From the NCBI RefSeq assembly GCF_902498195.1, contig NZ_CABVIY010000007.1:62001-126000 (forward strand): 64,000 nt of DNA. The letters are read 5' to 3'. Below the pieces are notes generated by a model. The model had not been told where the DNA came from. It did no database searches and saw only the letters and a list, made by a program, of their open reading frames with translations. Of this stretch, positions 1 through 8,530 are shown piece by piece (position 1 is the first letter of the stretch; every line of letters starts with the position of its first letter). This stretch comes from Pseudomonas fluorescens (lineage in GTDB: Bacteria > Pseudomonadota > Gammaproteobacteria > Pseudomonadales > Pseudomonadaceae). A program made the position numbers and the translations under genes.

Positions 1-69
1 AGAGGTGACGACACCGGCCCCCTTGTGCATACTGGCCGGCCCTTTTTAGCCCTTTTCGAGGAATCGCCC

Positions 70-354
70 ATGTTTAAAGTCAACGAGTACTTCGACGGCA
101 CCGTCAAGTCGATCGCCTTTGGCACCGCTGAAGGTCCTGCGACCATTGGCGTCATGGCTCCGGGCGAATATGAGTTCGGCACCAGCCAGCGTGAAATCAT
201 GCACGTCGTGTCCGGCGCGCTGACCGTCAAGCTGCCAGACAGCAACGACTGGGAAACCTTTGCCGCCGGCAGCCAGTTCAACGTGCCCGCCAACAGCAAG
301 TTCCAGCTGAAAGTGGCCGTCGACACCGCTTACCTGTGCGAATACCGCGGCTAA
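70..354 (+). CDS. ppnP: Pyrimidine/purine nucleoside phosphorylase PpnP
   Basis: 94-aa cupin-fold protein of the PpnP (formerly DUF1255/YaiE) family. Family members catalyse phosphorolysis of several nucleosides to free base and ribose 1-phosphate in the cytoplasm. The family-typical opening MFKVNEYFDGTVKSIAF and the central block PGEYEFGTSQREIMHVVSG are intact, and the length equals the usual 93-95 aa. The ATG at 70 follows a GAGGAA ribosome-binding site; the longer upstream frame has no family similarity. It is a single gene, closed by a hairpin shared with the convergent MOSC gene. Confidence 0.93.
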   Translation: MFKVNEYFDGTVKSIAFGTAEGPATIGVMAPGEYEFGTSQREIMHVVSGALTVKLPDSNDWETFAAGSQFNVPANSKFQLKVAVDTAYLCEYRG

Positions 355-376
355 AACCCTGGGGTTTCACAGCGAC

Positions 377-415
377 AAAAAAATGCCCGTGTTCTTGCAA
401 CACGGGCATTTTTTC
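377..415. terminator. Bidirectional intrinsic terminator
   Basis: Stem of about 9 bp (ATGCCCGTG / CACGGGCAT) flanked by an A-run on the left and a T-run on the right. It can stop transcription from both the nucleoside phosphorylase gene and the convergent MOSC gene, whose stop codon lies at its right edge. Confidence 0.85.
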
Positions 416-1220
416 ATTCCAGGACGGTCACCGGCATGCCGACTTCCAGCCGGCCATTGCCGTCATTGACCAGATTCTGTCCGAACATCGCGCCATCGGC
501 CTCGGCACGGTACTGCTGCAAGGTCGCCAACGGTTCACGATCTTCGCTACGCACCCCGGTTTGCGGGTCGATGGTAGTCAGGATGCAGCGCGAGCACGAC
601 TTGACGACCCGGAACTCGACCTCGCCGATGCGAATGCGTTTCCAGCCGTCCTCGGCATAGGCTTCACTGCCTTCGATCACCAGGTTCGGTCGAAAACGCA
701 GCATTTCCAGCGGACGACCGACCCGCTGCGACAGATCTTGCAGCGACGCCTCGCCAATCAGCAACAGCGGGAAGCCATCGGCGAACGCCACCTGATCGTC
801 GTCCTTGCCATAACCGGCCTGGGTGGTGCGTGCCCGATCCAGCGGCACTTGCACCAGGCGCGTCGGCTTGCCAATGAATGCGCTGACCCAGGCTGCCGCC
901 GCGTCGCCCGCATCCGGAACACGCAACGTGTCCCGCCAGATGGTTACGCCGCGCAGTTCGGCCTCGCTGCCGGGTAACGCGATATCGATCGGTGAGTGGC
1001 CCGGGGCGTTGAGGGTCAAGCCGCCCCCGGCATTCCACAACGCCGACAGTTGGCTCATCTGCGCCACCGCCCGCTGGGTCAGGAAACGACCGCTGGCCTC
1101 GTCCACCAGCATCCAGCGTCGATCGCCATCCAGCCCCAGCTTGTCGAGGCCGACCTGCTGCAAGGTCTCGCCCTTGCCGGATTTCAACGGATAACGATAA
1201 AGCGCGCTCAGACGCAGCAT
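414..1220 (-). CDS. MOSC domain-containing protein (YcbX-like)
   Basis: 268 aa with an N-terminal MOSC beta-barrel (opening LSALYRYPLKSGKGE) followed by the catalytic MOSC domain. The conserved cysteine block VVKSCSRCILTTID near residue 215 is where the molybdenum cofactor is expected to bind. Family members such as E. coli YcbX and mitochondrial mARC reduce N-hydroxylated compounds. The C-terminal 2Fe-2S ferredoxin domain of YcbX is absent, so an external electron donor would be needed. Mo-cofactor genes lie about 6 kb away, but no operon link exists. Substrate unknown. Confidence 0.85.
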   Translation of the reverse strand: MLRLSALYRYPLKSGKGETLQQVGLDKLGLDGDRRWMLVDEASGRFLTQRAVAQMSQLSALWNAGGGLTLNAPGHSPIDIALPGSEAELRGVTIWRDTLRVPDAGDAAAAWVSAFIGKPTRLVQVPLDRARTTQAGYGKDDDQVAFADGFPLLLIGEASLQDLSQRVGRPLEMLRFRPNLVIEGSEAYAEDGWKRIRIGEVEFRVVKSCSRCILTTIDPQTGVRSEDREPLATLQQYRAEADGAMFGQNLVNDGNGRLEVGMPVTVLE

Positions 1221-1304
1221 GGCCAGCTCCCTGGTGAGTCAAAAACGCCACCCTATACGAGCTTGATCGCCGAATCAAAGTCAGGAACCGGGCACTGCAT
1301 ACAT

Positions 1305-1394
1305 TGTGGGAGCGGGCTCGCTCGCGAAGAGGGCGTGTCAGTCGACATCATTGCTGCCTGACACACCGCCTTCGCGAGCAAGCCCGCTCCCACA
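1305..1394. repeat. REP-type inverted repeat pair (TGTGGGAGCGGGCT family)
   Basis: Two oppositely oriented copies of the Pseudomonas element beginning TGTGGGAGCGGGC and running into GCTCGCGAA, separated by a roughly 40-bp loop. This is the REPIN-like arrangement common between Pseudomonas genes. It lies between the start of the MOSC gene and the 3' end of cheV. The same family recurs near 33.25, 40.29, 45.15 and 46.96 kb. Confidence 0.9.
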
Positions 1395-1409
1395 TGGGGC
1401 GTTCCATTA

Positions 1410-2345
1410 TCAGGCGGGCACTTCGTCAAGCATCAAACGCTGGCGCACCACGTCGACCAGTTTGTCCGGCTGGAATTTGGAGAGGAAGTTGTCGCACCCG
1501 ACCTTCTTGACCATCGAATCGTTGAAGCTGCCAGACAACGACGTGTGCAGTACCACATACAGCCCGCGCAGGCGCGGGTCGTTGCGGATCTCCGTGGTCA
1601 GGCGATAGCCATCCATCTCCGGCATTTCCGCGTCGGTGAAGACCATCAGCAGTTTGTCGGTCATGTTCACGCCGGTGTCGGCCCAGGCCTTGAGCATGTT
1701 CAAGGCCTTCAAACCATCACTGGCGATGTGCATTTTCACCCCCAGTTGTCCCAGGGTGTCGCGCAGTTGCGCCAGGGCCACGTTGGAGTCATCCACCAGC
1801 AGCACTTCACGGCCACGGGCGCGTTCCAGCACCGGATCGGCCAGTTTTTCCCGGGATACCTTGGCGTTGTAAGGCACGATTTCAGCCAGGACTTTTTCCA
1901 CATCGATGATTTCCACCAACTGATCGTCGACCTTGCTGATGGCGGTCAGGTAATGCTGGCGACCGGCGCTGGTCGGCGGTGGCAGGATGGCTTCCCAGTT
2001 CATGTTGACGATACGGTCCACGCCGCCGACCAGGAACGCCTGCACCGAACGGTTGTATTCGGTCACGATGATCGTGCTGTTCGGGCCCGGCACCAGGGGG
2101 CGCATGCCAATCGCCTGGGACAGGTCGATCACCGGCAGGGTCTGGCCACGCAGGTTGACCACGCCGCAAACGAACGGATGACGCTGTGGCATCAACGTCA
2201 GTTTTGGCAGTTGCAGCACTTCCTGCACTTTGAACACGTTGATCGCGAACAATTGCCGTCCGGCCAGCCGGAACATGAGAATTTCCAGGCGATTCTCACC
2301 CACCAGTTGCGTACGTTGGTCTACCGTATCGAGAATGCCAGCCAT
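1410..2345 (-). CDS. cheV: Chemotaxis protein CheV
   Basis: 311 aa. A CheW-like coupling domain (about residues 15-165, LEILMFRLAGRQLFAIN) is followed by a response-regulator receiver (about 180-305). Acidic residues are in EVLLVDDSN, the phospho-acceptor Asp is in MVFTDAEMPEMDGY and the switch Thr is in VLHTSL. CheV couples chemoreceptors to CheA, and its phosphorylation tunes adaptation. I chose the ATG at 2345 (MAGILDTVDQ), which has a GGAG site about 9 nt upstream. A start at 2378 would add eleven residues lacking a clear site. No other chemotaxis genes are adjacent; one of several CheV copies is typical of Pseudomonas. Confidence 0.92.
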   Translation of the reverse strand: MAGILDTVDQRTQLVGENRLEILMFRLAGRQLFAINVFKVQEVLQLPKLTLMPQRHPFVCGVVNLRGQTLPVIDLSQAIGMRPLVPGPNSTIIVTEYNRSVQAFLVGGVDRIVNMNWEAILPPPTSAGRQHYLTAISKVDDQLVEIIDVEKVLAEIVPYNAKVSREKLADPVLERARGREVLLVDDSNVALAQLRDTLGQLGVKMHIASDGLKALNMLKAWADTGVNMTDKLLMVFTDAEMPEMDGYRLTTEIRNDPRLRGLYVVLHTSLSGSFNDSMVKKVGCDNFLSKFQPDKLVDVVRQRLMLDEVPA

Positions 2346-2810
2346 CAAAGACTCCGGGGCTTGTACTGATGAATTCACTAATAGAGCGTTATCGGCTGTT
2401 TTTGACAGACCTTGACCCCCTATAAAACGCTACGCTCAAACATTGATGTCACATTAGCATCATGCTTTACTGGCGTTGTGATTTCATCTGCTACAGTCTC
2501 TGCGACGCGACCGTTGTTTTTACGATAGGTTCCGCTGCGTAAGGGATTCCCCTATCAACAATCAGGCAAAACCTGATATTCGCAATATCCAATAGCCATT
2601 AATGTGACGCCATTCTCATTGCATGAATGGAGTCAGGCTTTTGTGTGCGATCGCAAGTCAGTGGCCATCCACTCTGTCAAGCCGTTCCCAAGCCTGGACC
2701 CAAACCGGTCGGAACGCGATCTCACCACGAAACCGTTGCGTCAGGACGCCCCTCGTCCTGGTCGGCACACACGACATCCCCTCATTAGTCATGACGTTGT
2801 GGAGATAAGC
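2346..2810. other. Divergent intergenic region between cheV and the Hpt-like gene
   Basis: 465 bp with no convincing gene. It must contain the promoters of both divergent neighbours. A short inverted repeat ATCAGG-CAAAA-CCTGAT lies at 2561-2577, and a looser GATAGG/CCTATC pair spans 2524-2556. No clear sigma-factor boxes were identified. Confidence 0.6.
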
Positions 2811-3281
2811 ATGCCGAACAATCGTAGTGAGTGGGCAAAGCGGGTCCCGGAATTTCTGATCGAGGCTGAATTGCTGCTGGCCAAGACCGAGGAATGCCTG
2901 AGTCACCTGCAACTGATCAGTAATGACAAAGACGCCATCGACTGCATGCTCAGCACCCTCCTCAAGCTGGCCACCAAGGCGGACGCCCTGGCGCTGGCCG
3001 CGGTCTCGGAGTTCTCGCTGCACATCCATAGCCTGCTCAACCACGCGCAGAATCACATGGAGCTGCACGACGAAGCCCTGGGCGCACTGAAGGACTGCCT
3101 GACACTGATCGCCTGGCAACTGGAGTTGATCGACCAGAACACCGGCCAGCTGAGTCTCGATGAAAGTGAGCAGACGACCCTGATCGAAGCCTTCGCCCTG
3201 CAGGTGGGTCAACGTCACTATCAACCTACCCTCAACTCCAGGCCTTTCACACTTATTCCCTATCTGGAGTGGCAGGCTTAA
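2811..3281 (+). CDS. Hypothetical all-helical protein resembling a degenerate Hpt/CheA-P1 domain
   Basis: 156 aa; ATG at 2811 with GGAG seven nucleotides upstream. Residues about 11-110 are predicted to be helical, with the rhythm of a CheA P1/Hpt four-helix bundle: EFLIEAELLLAKTEECLSHL, then a second helix MLSTLLKLATKADALALAAV, then LHIHSLLNHAQ. Where Hpt domains carry the phosphorylated His followed by LKG, this protein has STLLKLATKA, so it is unlikely to be a phosphorelay donor. It stands between cheV and a two-component pair, suggesting a signalling-related role such as a phosphatase or a competitor domain. That role is inference; no family is recognised with certainty. Confidence 0.6.
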   Translation: MPNNRSEWAKRVPEFLIEAELLLAKTEECLSHLQLISNDKDAIDCMLSTLLKLATKADALALAAVSEFSLHIHSLLNHAQNHMELHDEALGALKDCLTLIAWQLELIDQNTGQLSLDESEQTTLIEAFALQVGQRHYQPTLNSRPFTLIPYLEWQA

Positions 3282-3782
3282 AGTGACAGAAACGTGTCGT
3301 ATTTCACACTTTGTTGCCACAGGTGCGCAGTAACTTGAATACGCCGATGTCGTATTTGAATACCGCCTATCCATTACCGACAGCCCGCAAACAAACAACT
3401 CTTCCTCCAGGTAAATGAATACCTGTCTAGAACAGGGTTTTCCCTGGCATTTAAATACCCGATTCCAGAAAAACCCCATCCCGATGACGACCACAACACT
3501 TTCCAATGTGGAACTTATGTCCAGAACGCCCTGATTCCTGACTCCCTGGACATATATCACAGGCGCGACCAACGGTATCTTAAGTGGTATTATGCCGCCC
3601 ATTAGTTGGCGCCAATTAATGGCAACATGAATACCACGGTCTTTGCCCGAGCAAGTAATTGGCGGGGTTTCTTATACAGAAACTGTGCACCGTTGGCGTT
3701 GTTGTACAAGATTACACACAGAGGCCCGTCAGCCAGCATGACCGGCCTGCCCGCAGCGAACTTCCCATTGGCTCCATCCGCT
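3282..3782. other. Long intergenic region upstream of the sensor kinase, with palindromes
   Basis: About 500 bp, more AT-rich than its neighbours, between the Hpt-like gene and the sensor kinase. It holds a gapped palindrome CAGGTA-N6-TACCTG at 3408-3425 and a 24-bp near-perfect palindrome at 3599-3622. An open frame runs back to 3606, but the upstream part shows no domain and no ribosome-binding site, so I treat it as leader. Confidence 0.5.
3599..3622. promoter_or_regulatory. 24-bp near-perfect palindrome, candidate operator
   Basis: CCATTA-G-TTGGCGCCAA-T-TAATGG reads the same on both strands except for the two single positions between the arms. It sits about 160-180 bp ahead of the likely kinase start. 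The dyad is what a dimeric regulator would bind; the binding protein is unknown. Confidence 0.5.
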
Positions 3783-4676
3783 ATGTACGCCAGCCTCAAG
3801 TCAATCGCCACGTGGCCACCTTCACGAGAAAACGCGCGTCGGTTTACGCTTGCGTTATGTGCCTGCTCCACCTTCGGCAGCCTGCTGATCTATGGCTTTT
3901 CCGCTCACCTGCCACTGGGCCTGCTGCTACTCAACATGGCGGCCCTTGGCTGTGTCTGGGTGCAATATCGCCTGTCGCGCAAGTCGATCAAGTTCCAGCC
4001 GCAGGAACTGGCCGACCGCCTGCTCGAAGTCCAGGAAAACGAGCGTCATCGGCTCAGTCGGGAACTGCATGACGACATAGGCCAGCTGCTGACCGCCGCC
4101 AAACTGCAAAGTGACTGGCTCAAACGCCGGATACCGGAAGAACTCCAGGGGCAATGTTCCGTACTGTGCGACACCCTGGATGAAACCCTCGCCAAAGTCC
4201 GCGATGTGTCGGCCATCCTCAATCCCCGGCAGTTGACCAGCCTTGGGCTTGAAGCCAGCCTGCGTGCCCATCTGCTCAAGACGCTGGCCAACACCTCGGT
4301 GCACTGGAGCCTGGAATGCCATCAACGCCTGACCGGGATTCCGGAAGAAATGGCGGTGGCGGCCTTTCGTATCACCCAGGAAGCGGTCACCAACATTTTG
4401 CGGCACGCCCAGGCGAAGAACCTGCTGGTCTGCCTGCAACGTTTGCCCCAGGGCCTGACGTTATCAATCAGTGACGACGGCCAGGGTTTTGCACCGGCCA
4501 CCGATCCGGGGCGCGAGGGACAGCGCGGCATGGCCGGCATGTCGGAGCGTATCCATCAACTGGGCGGCACTCTGACGGTCACCAGCGAACCGGGCAAAGG
4601 CACTCAAATCGAAGCTCTCTTCCCCTGGGCGCCGCGCGCGCTTGAGCGGGCCAGTACGAATAAGGTTATGCATTGA
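3783..4676 (+). CDS. Sensor histidine kinase, NarL-type partner (HisKA_3)
   Basis: 297 aa from the ATG at 3783. Two hydrophobic segments (about residues 20-62) precede a HisKA_3 dimerisation domain with phospho-acceptor His in RLSRELHDDIGQLL (about residue 98). A HATPase_c domain follows, with the N box FRITQEAVTNILRHA and glycine-rich ISDDGQGF and GMAGM. There is no large sensor domain, so input probably comes through the membrane segments. The stop overlaps the start of the response-regulator gene, indicating a co-translated pair. The start is uncertain: the ATG at 3738 has a distant GAGG, and neither start has a good ribosome-binding site. Confidence 0.85.
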   Translation: MYASLKSIATWPPSRENARRFTLALCACSTFGSLLIYGFSAHLPLGLLLLNMAALGCVWVQYRLSRKSIKFQPQELADRLLEVQENERHRLSRELHDDIGQLLTAAKLQSDWLKRRIPEELQGQCSVLCDTLDETLAKVRDVSAILNPRQLTSLGLEASLRAHLLKTLANTSVHWSLECHQRLTGIPEEMAVAAFRITQEAVTNILRHAQAKNLLVCLQRLPQGLTLSISDDGQGFAPATDPGREGQRGMAGMSERIHQLGGTLTVTSEPGKGTQIEALFPWAPRALERASTNKVMH

Positions 4677-5329
4677 CTTGTAACTTACTTCTGGTGGATG
4701 ACCACTCGCTGATCAGGGCTGGCGTGCGTGCCCTGGTGCTGGACCTTCCCGGCTACGCCGTCATCGGCGAGGCCAATGACGGATCGCAACTGCTGGCAAT
4801 GGTCGAGCATCTGTCCCCGGATATCGTGCTGCTGGATATTTCCATGAAGCAGACCGGTGGCCTTGAGGCCCTGCAGCAACTCAAGCGTGTCCGGCCGCAC
4901 AGCAAAGTGTTGATCCTGTCGATGCACACCGACCCTGCGCTCATCATGCAGGCGCTGGAGTCCGGTGCTCACGGTTACTTGCTCAAGGACACCACGGCCA
5001 CCGAACTGGAACATGCGCTGGAAGCCTTGCGCAACGGCGAGCGCTACCTGAGCCCGGCCATTGCCCATACCGTCATCACCCAGGCGCTGACCCGTAACCA
5101 GAAAAACCCGGACCCCGCGGACTCGCACAACCTCACGGCCCGCCAGCTGGAAATCCTGCGGCTGATTGTCCGGGGCAAATCCACCCGGGAAATTGCCAAC
5201 GGCCTGGGCCTGAGCGTCAAGACCGTCGAAACCCATCGTTCGCAGATCATGAAGCGCTTGCAGATCTATGACGTGGCCGGGCTGGTGCTGTTCGCCGTGC
5301 GCGAGCAGATCATCAGTCTGGACGACTGA
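4673..5329 (+). CDS. LuxR/NarL-family response regulator
   Basis: 218 aa. Receiver domain (residues about 3-120) with LLVDDHSLIRAGVRAL, phospho-acceptor Asp in IVLLDISMKQTGG and Lys in YLLKDTT. A C-terminal LuxR-type helix-turn-helix (about 150-210) contains LTARQLEILRLIVRGKSTREIA. The only start in frame at the right place is TTG at 4673, overlapping the kinase stop as TTGA and preceded by TAAGG, so translation is probably coupled. It is the expected partner of the upstream kinase. The controlled genes are not evident. Its 3' end overlaps the convergent lipid-kinase gene by 17 bp. Confidence 0.9.
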   Translation: MTCNLLLVDDHSLIRAGVRALVLDLPGYAVIGEANDGSQLLAMVEHLSPDIVLLDISMKQTGGLEALQQLKRVRPHSKVLILSMHTDPALIMQALESGAHGYLLKDTTATELEHALEALRNGERYLSPAIAHTVITQALTRNQKNPDPADSHNLTARQLEILRLIVRGKSTREIANGLGLSVKTVETHRSQIMKRLQIYDVAGLVLFAVREQIISLDD

Positions 5330-6230
5330 CAGACTGCGTCGCACTTAACAGCGGCGAATCGACGGGCAAATGCACCCTCAACGCCGCTGGACGCGCCGAG
5401 AAACGCAGGCTGTCACCCTCCAGCGGCTCTCCATCGAGATTGATGTACAGGCCTTCCGAAGCCTTGATCTCGACCCATGGCAGGCGGGCCCGCACGAACA
5501 TGTTGTCGATACCGAAACCATCGGCCAGCAGGTTTTTCAAGGTGCCCACCACTTCCTGCGGGGCAGGCAAAATGCTGATATCGAGCAAACCGTCGTCAGC
5601 CAGCGCCTGCGGGCACAGCACATGACCGCCCCCCGCCTGCCGGCCATTACCGATGCCCAATGCCAACAGATCACCACTCCAGTGAAAGTCCGGCCCCTGC
5701 AACTCGCCATACGCCGCGTGCAGCTCACTGAACCGTGACAAGCCCGTAAACAGGTACGCGGCGCCCCCGAGGACCTTTTTCAGTTCCTCGGAGGTATTGG
5801 CCGTTACCTGGCTGCCAAAACCACCTGTCGCCATGTTGAGGAATATCTGCCCGCCAACTTCCCCCAGATCAATGGCGCTCGGCGCCACCTCCAGCAGGTC
5901 CAGGGCTTGCTCGGGCTCCAGGGGAACACCGGCGGCGCGCGCAAAATCATTGGCGGTTCCCAGCGGCATCAAGACCAGGCTGGCTGGCGTCGATTGCACA
6001 GCCATGGCTTCGGCGATATCACGCAAGGTGCCGTCCCCACCGCCGGCGATGATCTGCGTATAACCCGCAGCCAGGGCTTCCTTCACCAGGCGCTGTGCAT
6101 CGCCCGCCTCCCAGGTCAGCCGGACGGCCAGCTCCCAACCTTGCTCGCGCTTGCTCTCGACAGCAGCGCGAACCGCCTCGTTGAGCGCCTGTTTGCCATG
6201 CAGAATCAACAGTGCCTTGCGTTCGCCCAT
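5313..6230 (-). CDS. yegS: Lipid kinase YegS (diacylglycerol kinase family)
   Basis: 305 aa, full length for YegS. The N-terminal nucleotide-binding domain contains the diagnostic IIAGGGDGTLRDIAEAM (about residues 60-76) and LVLMPLGTANDFAR. The beta-rich C-terminal domain includes FLNMATGGFG and YINLDGEPLEGDSLRF. Family enzymes phosphorylate lipids; E. coli YegS acts on phosphatidylglycerol. The gene is monocistronic and convergent with the response regulator. The physiological lipid in Pseudomonas is not known. Confidence 0.92.
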   Translation of the reverse strand: MGERKALLILHGKQALNEAVRAAVESKREQGWELAVRLTWEAGDAQRLVKEALAAGYTQIIAGGGDGTLRDIAEAMAVQSTPASLVLMPLGTANDFARAAGVPLEPEQALDLLEVAPSAIDLGEVGGQIFLNMATGGFGSQVTANTSEELKKVLGGAAYLFTGLSRFSELHAAYGELQGPDFHWSGDLLALGIGNGRQAGGGHVLCPQALADDGLLDISILPAPQEVVGTLKNLLADGFGIDNMFVRARLPWVEIKASEGLYINLDGEPLEGDSLRFSARPAALRVHLPVDSPLLSATQSVSRPD

Positions 6231-6448
6231 GTGCAGTTCCCCCGAAGAATTTGAATGCTGCCTGGGAGATGTTGACCCTGTGCCGACCGATAAAAGTCGA
6301 TGCCAATCAATTTATTTTCGACAGGGTCATCCTGAGTCCGACAACGCGGGATTTTTCTTACAAAACCTGAGGAATCGGCTTAATTGACCATTGGGTGAGA
6401 TTAGGACACTTTGGTGTCCAGATTTTTCACAGCAAAGGAACAATGGGT

Positions 6449-6646
6449 ATGGAATCTCGTGTCGTTGAGCTGGAAACGCACCTCAAGTACATCCGCAAAG
6501 ACATGGAAGACGTACGCAACGAAGTCAGGTCCATCAAACATCGACTGGCCTATGCCGCTGGCGGAACGGTTGTCCTGCTTGGCCTCATGGCCTGGATCGC
6601 CAACAGCCGTTTCGAACAGGTGGTGACGCTGCTCCTGGCGCATTGA
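6449..6646 (+). CDS. Small coiled-coil, single-pass membrane protein (XhlA-like architecture)
   Basis: 65 aa. Heptad-like N-terminal coiled coil MESRVVELETHLKYIRKDME, then one hydrophobic segment GGTVVLLGLMAWIA near residues 38-52, and a short tail. This layout and sequence rhythm resemble the XhlA/holin-accessory small membrane proteins; the resemblance is by eye. Start chosen at the ATG at 6449, nine nt after AAAGGA; the ATG at 6443 lies too close to that site. No phage genes surround it, so a host membrane role is more likely than lysis. Confidence 0.65.
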   Translation: MESRVVELETHLKYIRKDMEDVRNEVRSIKHRLAYAAGGTVVLLGLMAWIANSRFEQVVTLLLAH

Positions 6647-6699
6647 TCGCTCATGAACGCCAAACCCGGCTGGATCAACCGGGCAAGCATTGTAAAACC

Positions 6700-7926
6700 T
6701 CAGCTCAGCACTTCACTCAGCGGGATAAAGTTCACCGGGTCACCGGCCACCAGCGTGCGATGCTCCAGCACTTCCACCAGTCCATCAGCCCAGGCGGCAC
6801 TGCGCAGTACACCGGAACTCTGATTTTTGTAGATGATTGCCCGGCCATTTTCCAGACGACCGCGCAAGTATTCACGTCGATTGCCAGCGATAGGCCAGTC
6901 AAACCCTGCCGGTACTTGCACCTTAAGCGGCTCGACCTGCTGGACGCCTTGGCGACGCAACAGATAAGGCCTGGCCAGCAAGGCGAAGGTCACCAACGTC
7001 GATGCCGGATTACCGGGCAAGCCGATCACGGGCACGCCGCGGAAATGCCCGAAAGTCAGCGGTTTCCCAGGCTTGATCGCGAGCTTCCACAAACTCAGCT
7101 CACCCTCTTCGCGCAATGCAATGCCCAGGAAATCAGCCTCGCCCACCGATACGCCACCGGTAGAAAGGATCAGGTCGACATCCTTCAATTCGCCCAGTCG
7201 CATGCGAGTGGTGGCCAGGTCATCGGGAAGAATGCCCGCGTCAATCACCTCACAGCCCAACCGCTGCAACCAGCTGCAGAGCAAGACACGATTACTGTTA
7301 TAGATCTGCCCTGGCCCAAGCGCCTGACCCGGCTCAATCAACTCATCTCCGGTCGACAGGACCGCAACGCGTACCTTGCGAATGACATCCAGCGCGGCGC
7401 AACCGAGCGAGGCAGCCAGACCTTGTTCAATCGGCCCCAGGCGCGTGCCCGCCGGCAAAATCAATTCACCGACCGTGGTTTCCTGGCCTTGTGGACGGAT
7501 GTTTTGCCCAATGACCAGGGTTTCGGTGAAGCGCACTCGCTCATCCGCCTGGATTTCGGTGTTTTCCTGCATCTCGACACAATCGGCGCCAGCGGGAACA
7601 GGCGCCCCGGTGAAGATTCGTGCACAAGTACCCGGTCTCAAGGCATCAGGTGCCTGACCGGCAAAGATCTTCTGGCTGACGACCAGCGGCTCTCCGGTCC
7701 AGTCGGCCACGCGTAGCGCATAACCGTCCATGGCACTGTTGGGCCAGGGTGGCAGGTCCAGCGTCGACACCAGATCCTCAGCCAGCACCCGCCCTTCGAC
7801 CTGCGCCAGCGGCAAGCGCTCACGCGCGACAATCCTTGAGGCGTCCGCCATTTCCAGCAAACGGGCCAGCGCCACTTCGACCGGCATCAGGCTGCCGGTC
7901 TTGCCCGGCTTACCCGCGGGATTCAC
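6700..7926 (-). CDS. moeA: Molybdopterin molybdenumtransferase MoeA
   Basis: 408 aa, usual MoeA length. It inserts molybdate into adenylylated molybdopterin, the last step of Mo-cofactor assembly in the cytoplasm. Visible signatures are LPPWPNSAMDGYALR (about residues 58-72), PGTCARIFTGAPVPAGAD and the MoCF-domain block ILSTGGVSVGEADF, followed by IKPGKPLTFG and GLPGNPASTLV. The 5' end overlaps the 3' end of moaB by 17 bp, so the two are co-transcribed. Confidence 0.96.
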   Translation of the reverse strand: MNPAGKPGKTGSLMPVEVALARLLEMADASRIVARERLPLAQVEGRVLAEDLVSTLDLPPWPNSAMDGYALRVADWTGEPLVVSQKIFAGQAPDALRPGTCARIFTGAPVPAGADCVEMQENTEIQADERVRFTETLVIGQNIRPQGQETTVGELILPAGTRLGPIEQGLAASLGCAALDVIRKVRVAVLSTGDELIEPGQALGPGQIYNSNRVLLCSWLQRLGCEVIDAGILPDDLATTRMRLGELKDVDLILSTGGVSVGEADFLGIALREEGELSLWKLAIKPGKPLTFGHFRGVPVIGLPGNPASTLVTFALLARPYLLRRQGVQQVEPLKVQVPAGFDWPIAGNRREYLRGRLENGRAIIYKNQSSGVLRSAAWADGLVEVLEHRTLVAGDPVNFIPLSEVLS

Positions 7927-8449
7927 AGGGAGCCGCCTGTTTCAGATGAGTCACGAAATTGCAGGGACGATGCCGCGAATCCAGCTGCTCGGCCAGAATG
8001 CCATCCCAGCCGGTGCGTACGGCATTGGTCGAACCCGGCAGACAGCAGACCAGCGTGCCGTTGGCCAGACCCGCCAGAGCGCGGGACTGGACGGTGGATG
8101 TACCGATGTCAGCCACCGAAATCTGCCGGAACAACTCGCCAAATCCATCGACTTGCTTGTCGAGCAGGCAACTCACCGCTTCAGGCGTGCTGTCGCGCCC
8201 GGTGAAACCGGTGCCGCCCGTGATCAACACCACCTGTACGACCTCGTCGGCAATCCAGTGGGCGACTTGCGCGCGAATTTTGTAGAGATCATCTTTGAGC
8301 AACACCCGGGAAGCCAGGTGATGGCCGGCCGCCGTCAAGCGGTCGACAAAGACCTGGCCCGAGGTGTCGGTTTCCAGGGTACGGGTATCGCTGACCGTCA
8401 GCACAGCGATGTTGAGCGGTGCAAAAGGTACTTCAGCCTTGGTAGTCAT
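7910..8449 (-). CDS. moaB: Molybdenum cofactor biosynthesis protein MoaB
   Basis: 179 aa of the MoaB/Mog fold, which adenylylates molybdopterin or assists at that step. Key motifs are IAVLTVSDTRT at the N-terminus, LITGGTGFTGRDSTPEAV (about residues 95-112) and CLPGSTNAVRTGWD. It is the first gene of a moaB-moeA operon, divergent from mobA across an 80-bp gap. That gap must hold both promoters. Confidence 0.94.
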   Translation of the reverse strand: MTTKAEVPFAPLNIAVLTVSDTRTLETDTSGQVFVDRLTAAGHHLASRVLLKDDLYKIRAQVAHWIADEVVQVVLITGGTGFTGRDSTPEAVSCLLDKQVDGFGELFRQISVADIGTSTVQSRALAGLANGTLVCCLPGSTNAVRTGWDGILAEQLDSRHRPCNFVTHLKQAAPCESRG

Positions 8450-8530
8450 AGGCTCGTCCAGTTGTAGGATAAACAGCCCGGTGTTATATCACAGCGCCCC
8501 ATTTTTTCGCCGCCCCCATGGAGACTCGCC

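Noticed and set aside
3606..3782. N-terminal extension of the sensor kinase frame
   Set aside because: The extra 59 residues show no domain, no signal sequence and no ribosome-binding site, and they overlap the palindrome.
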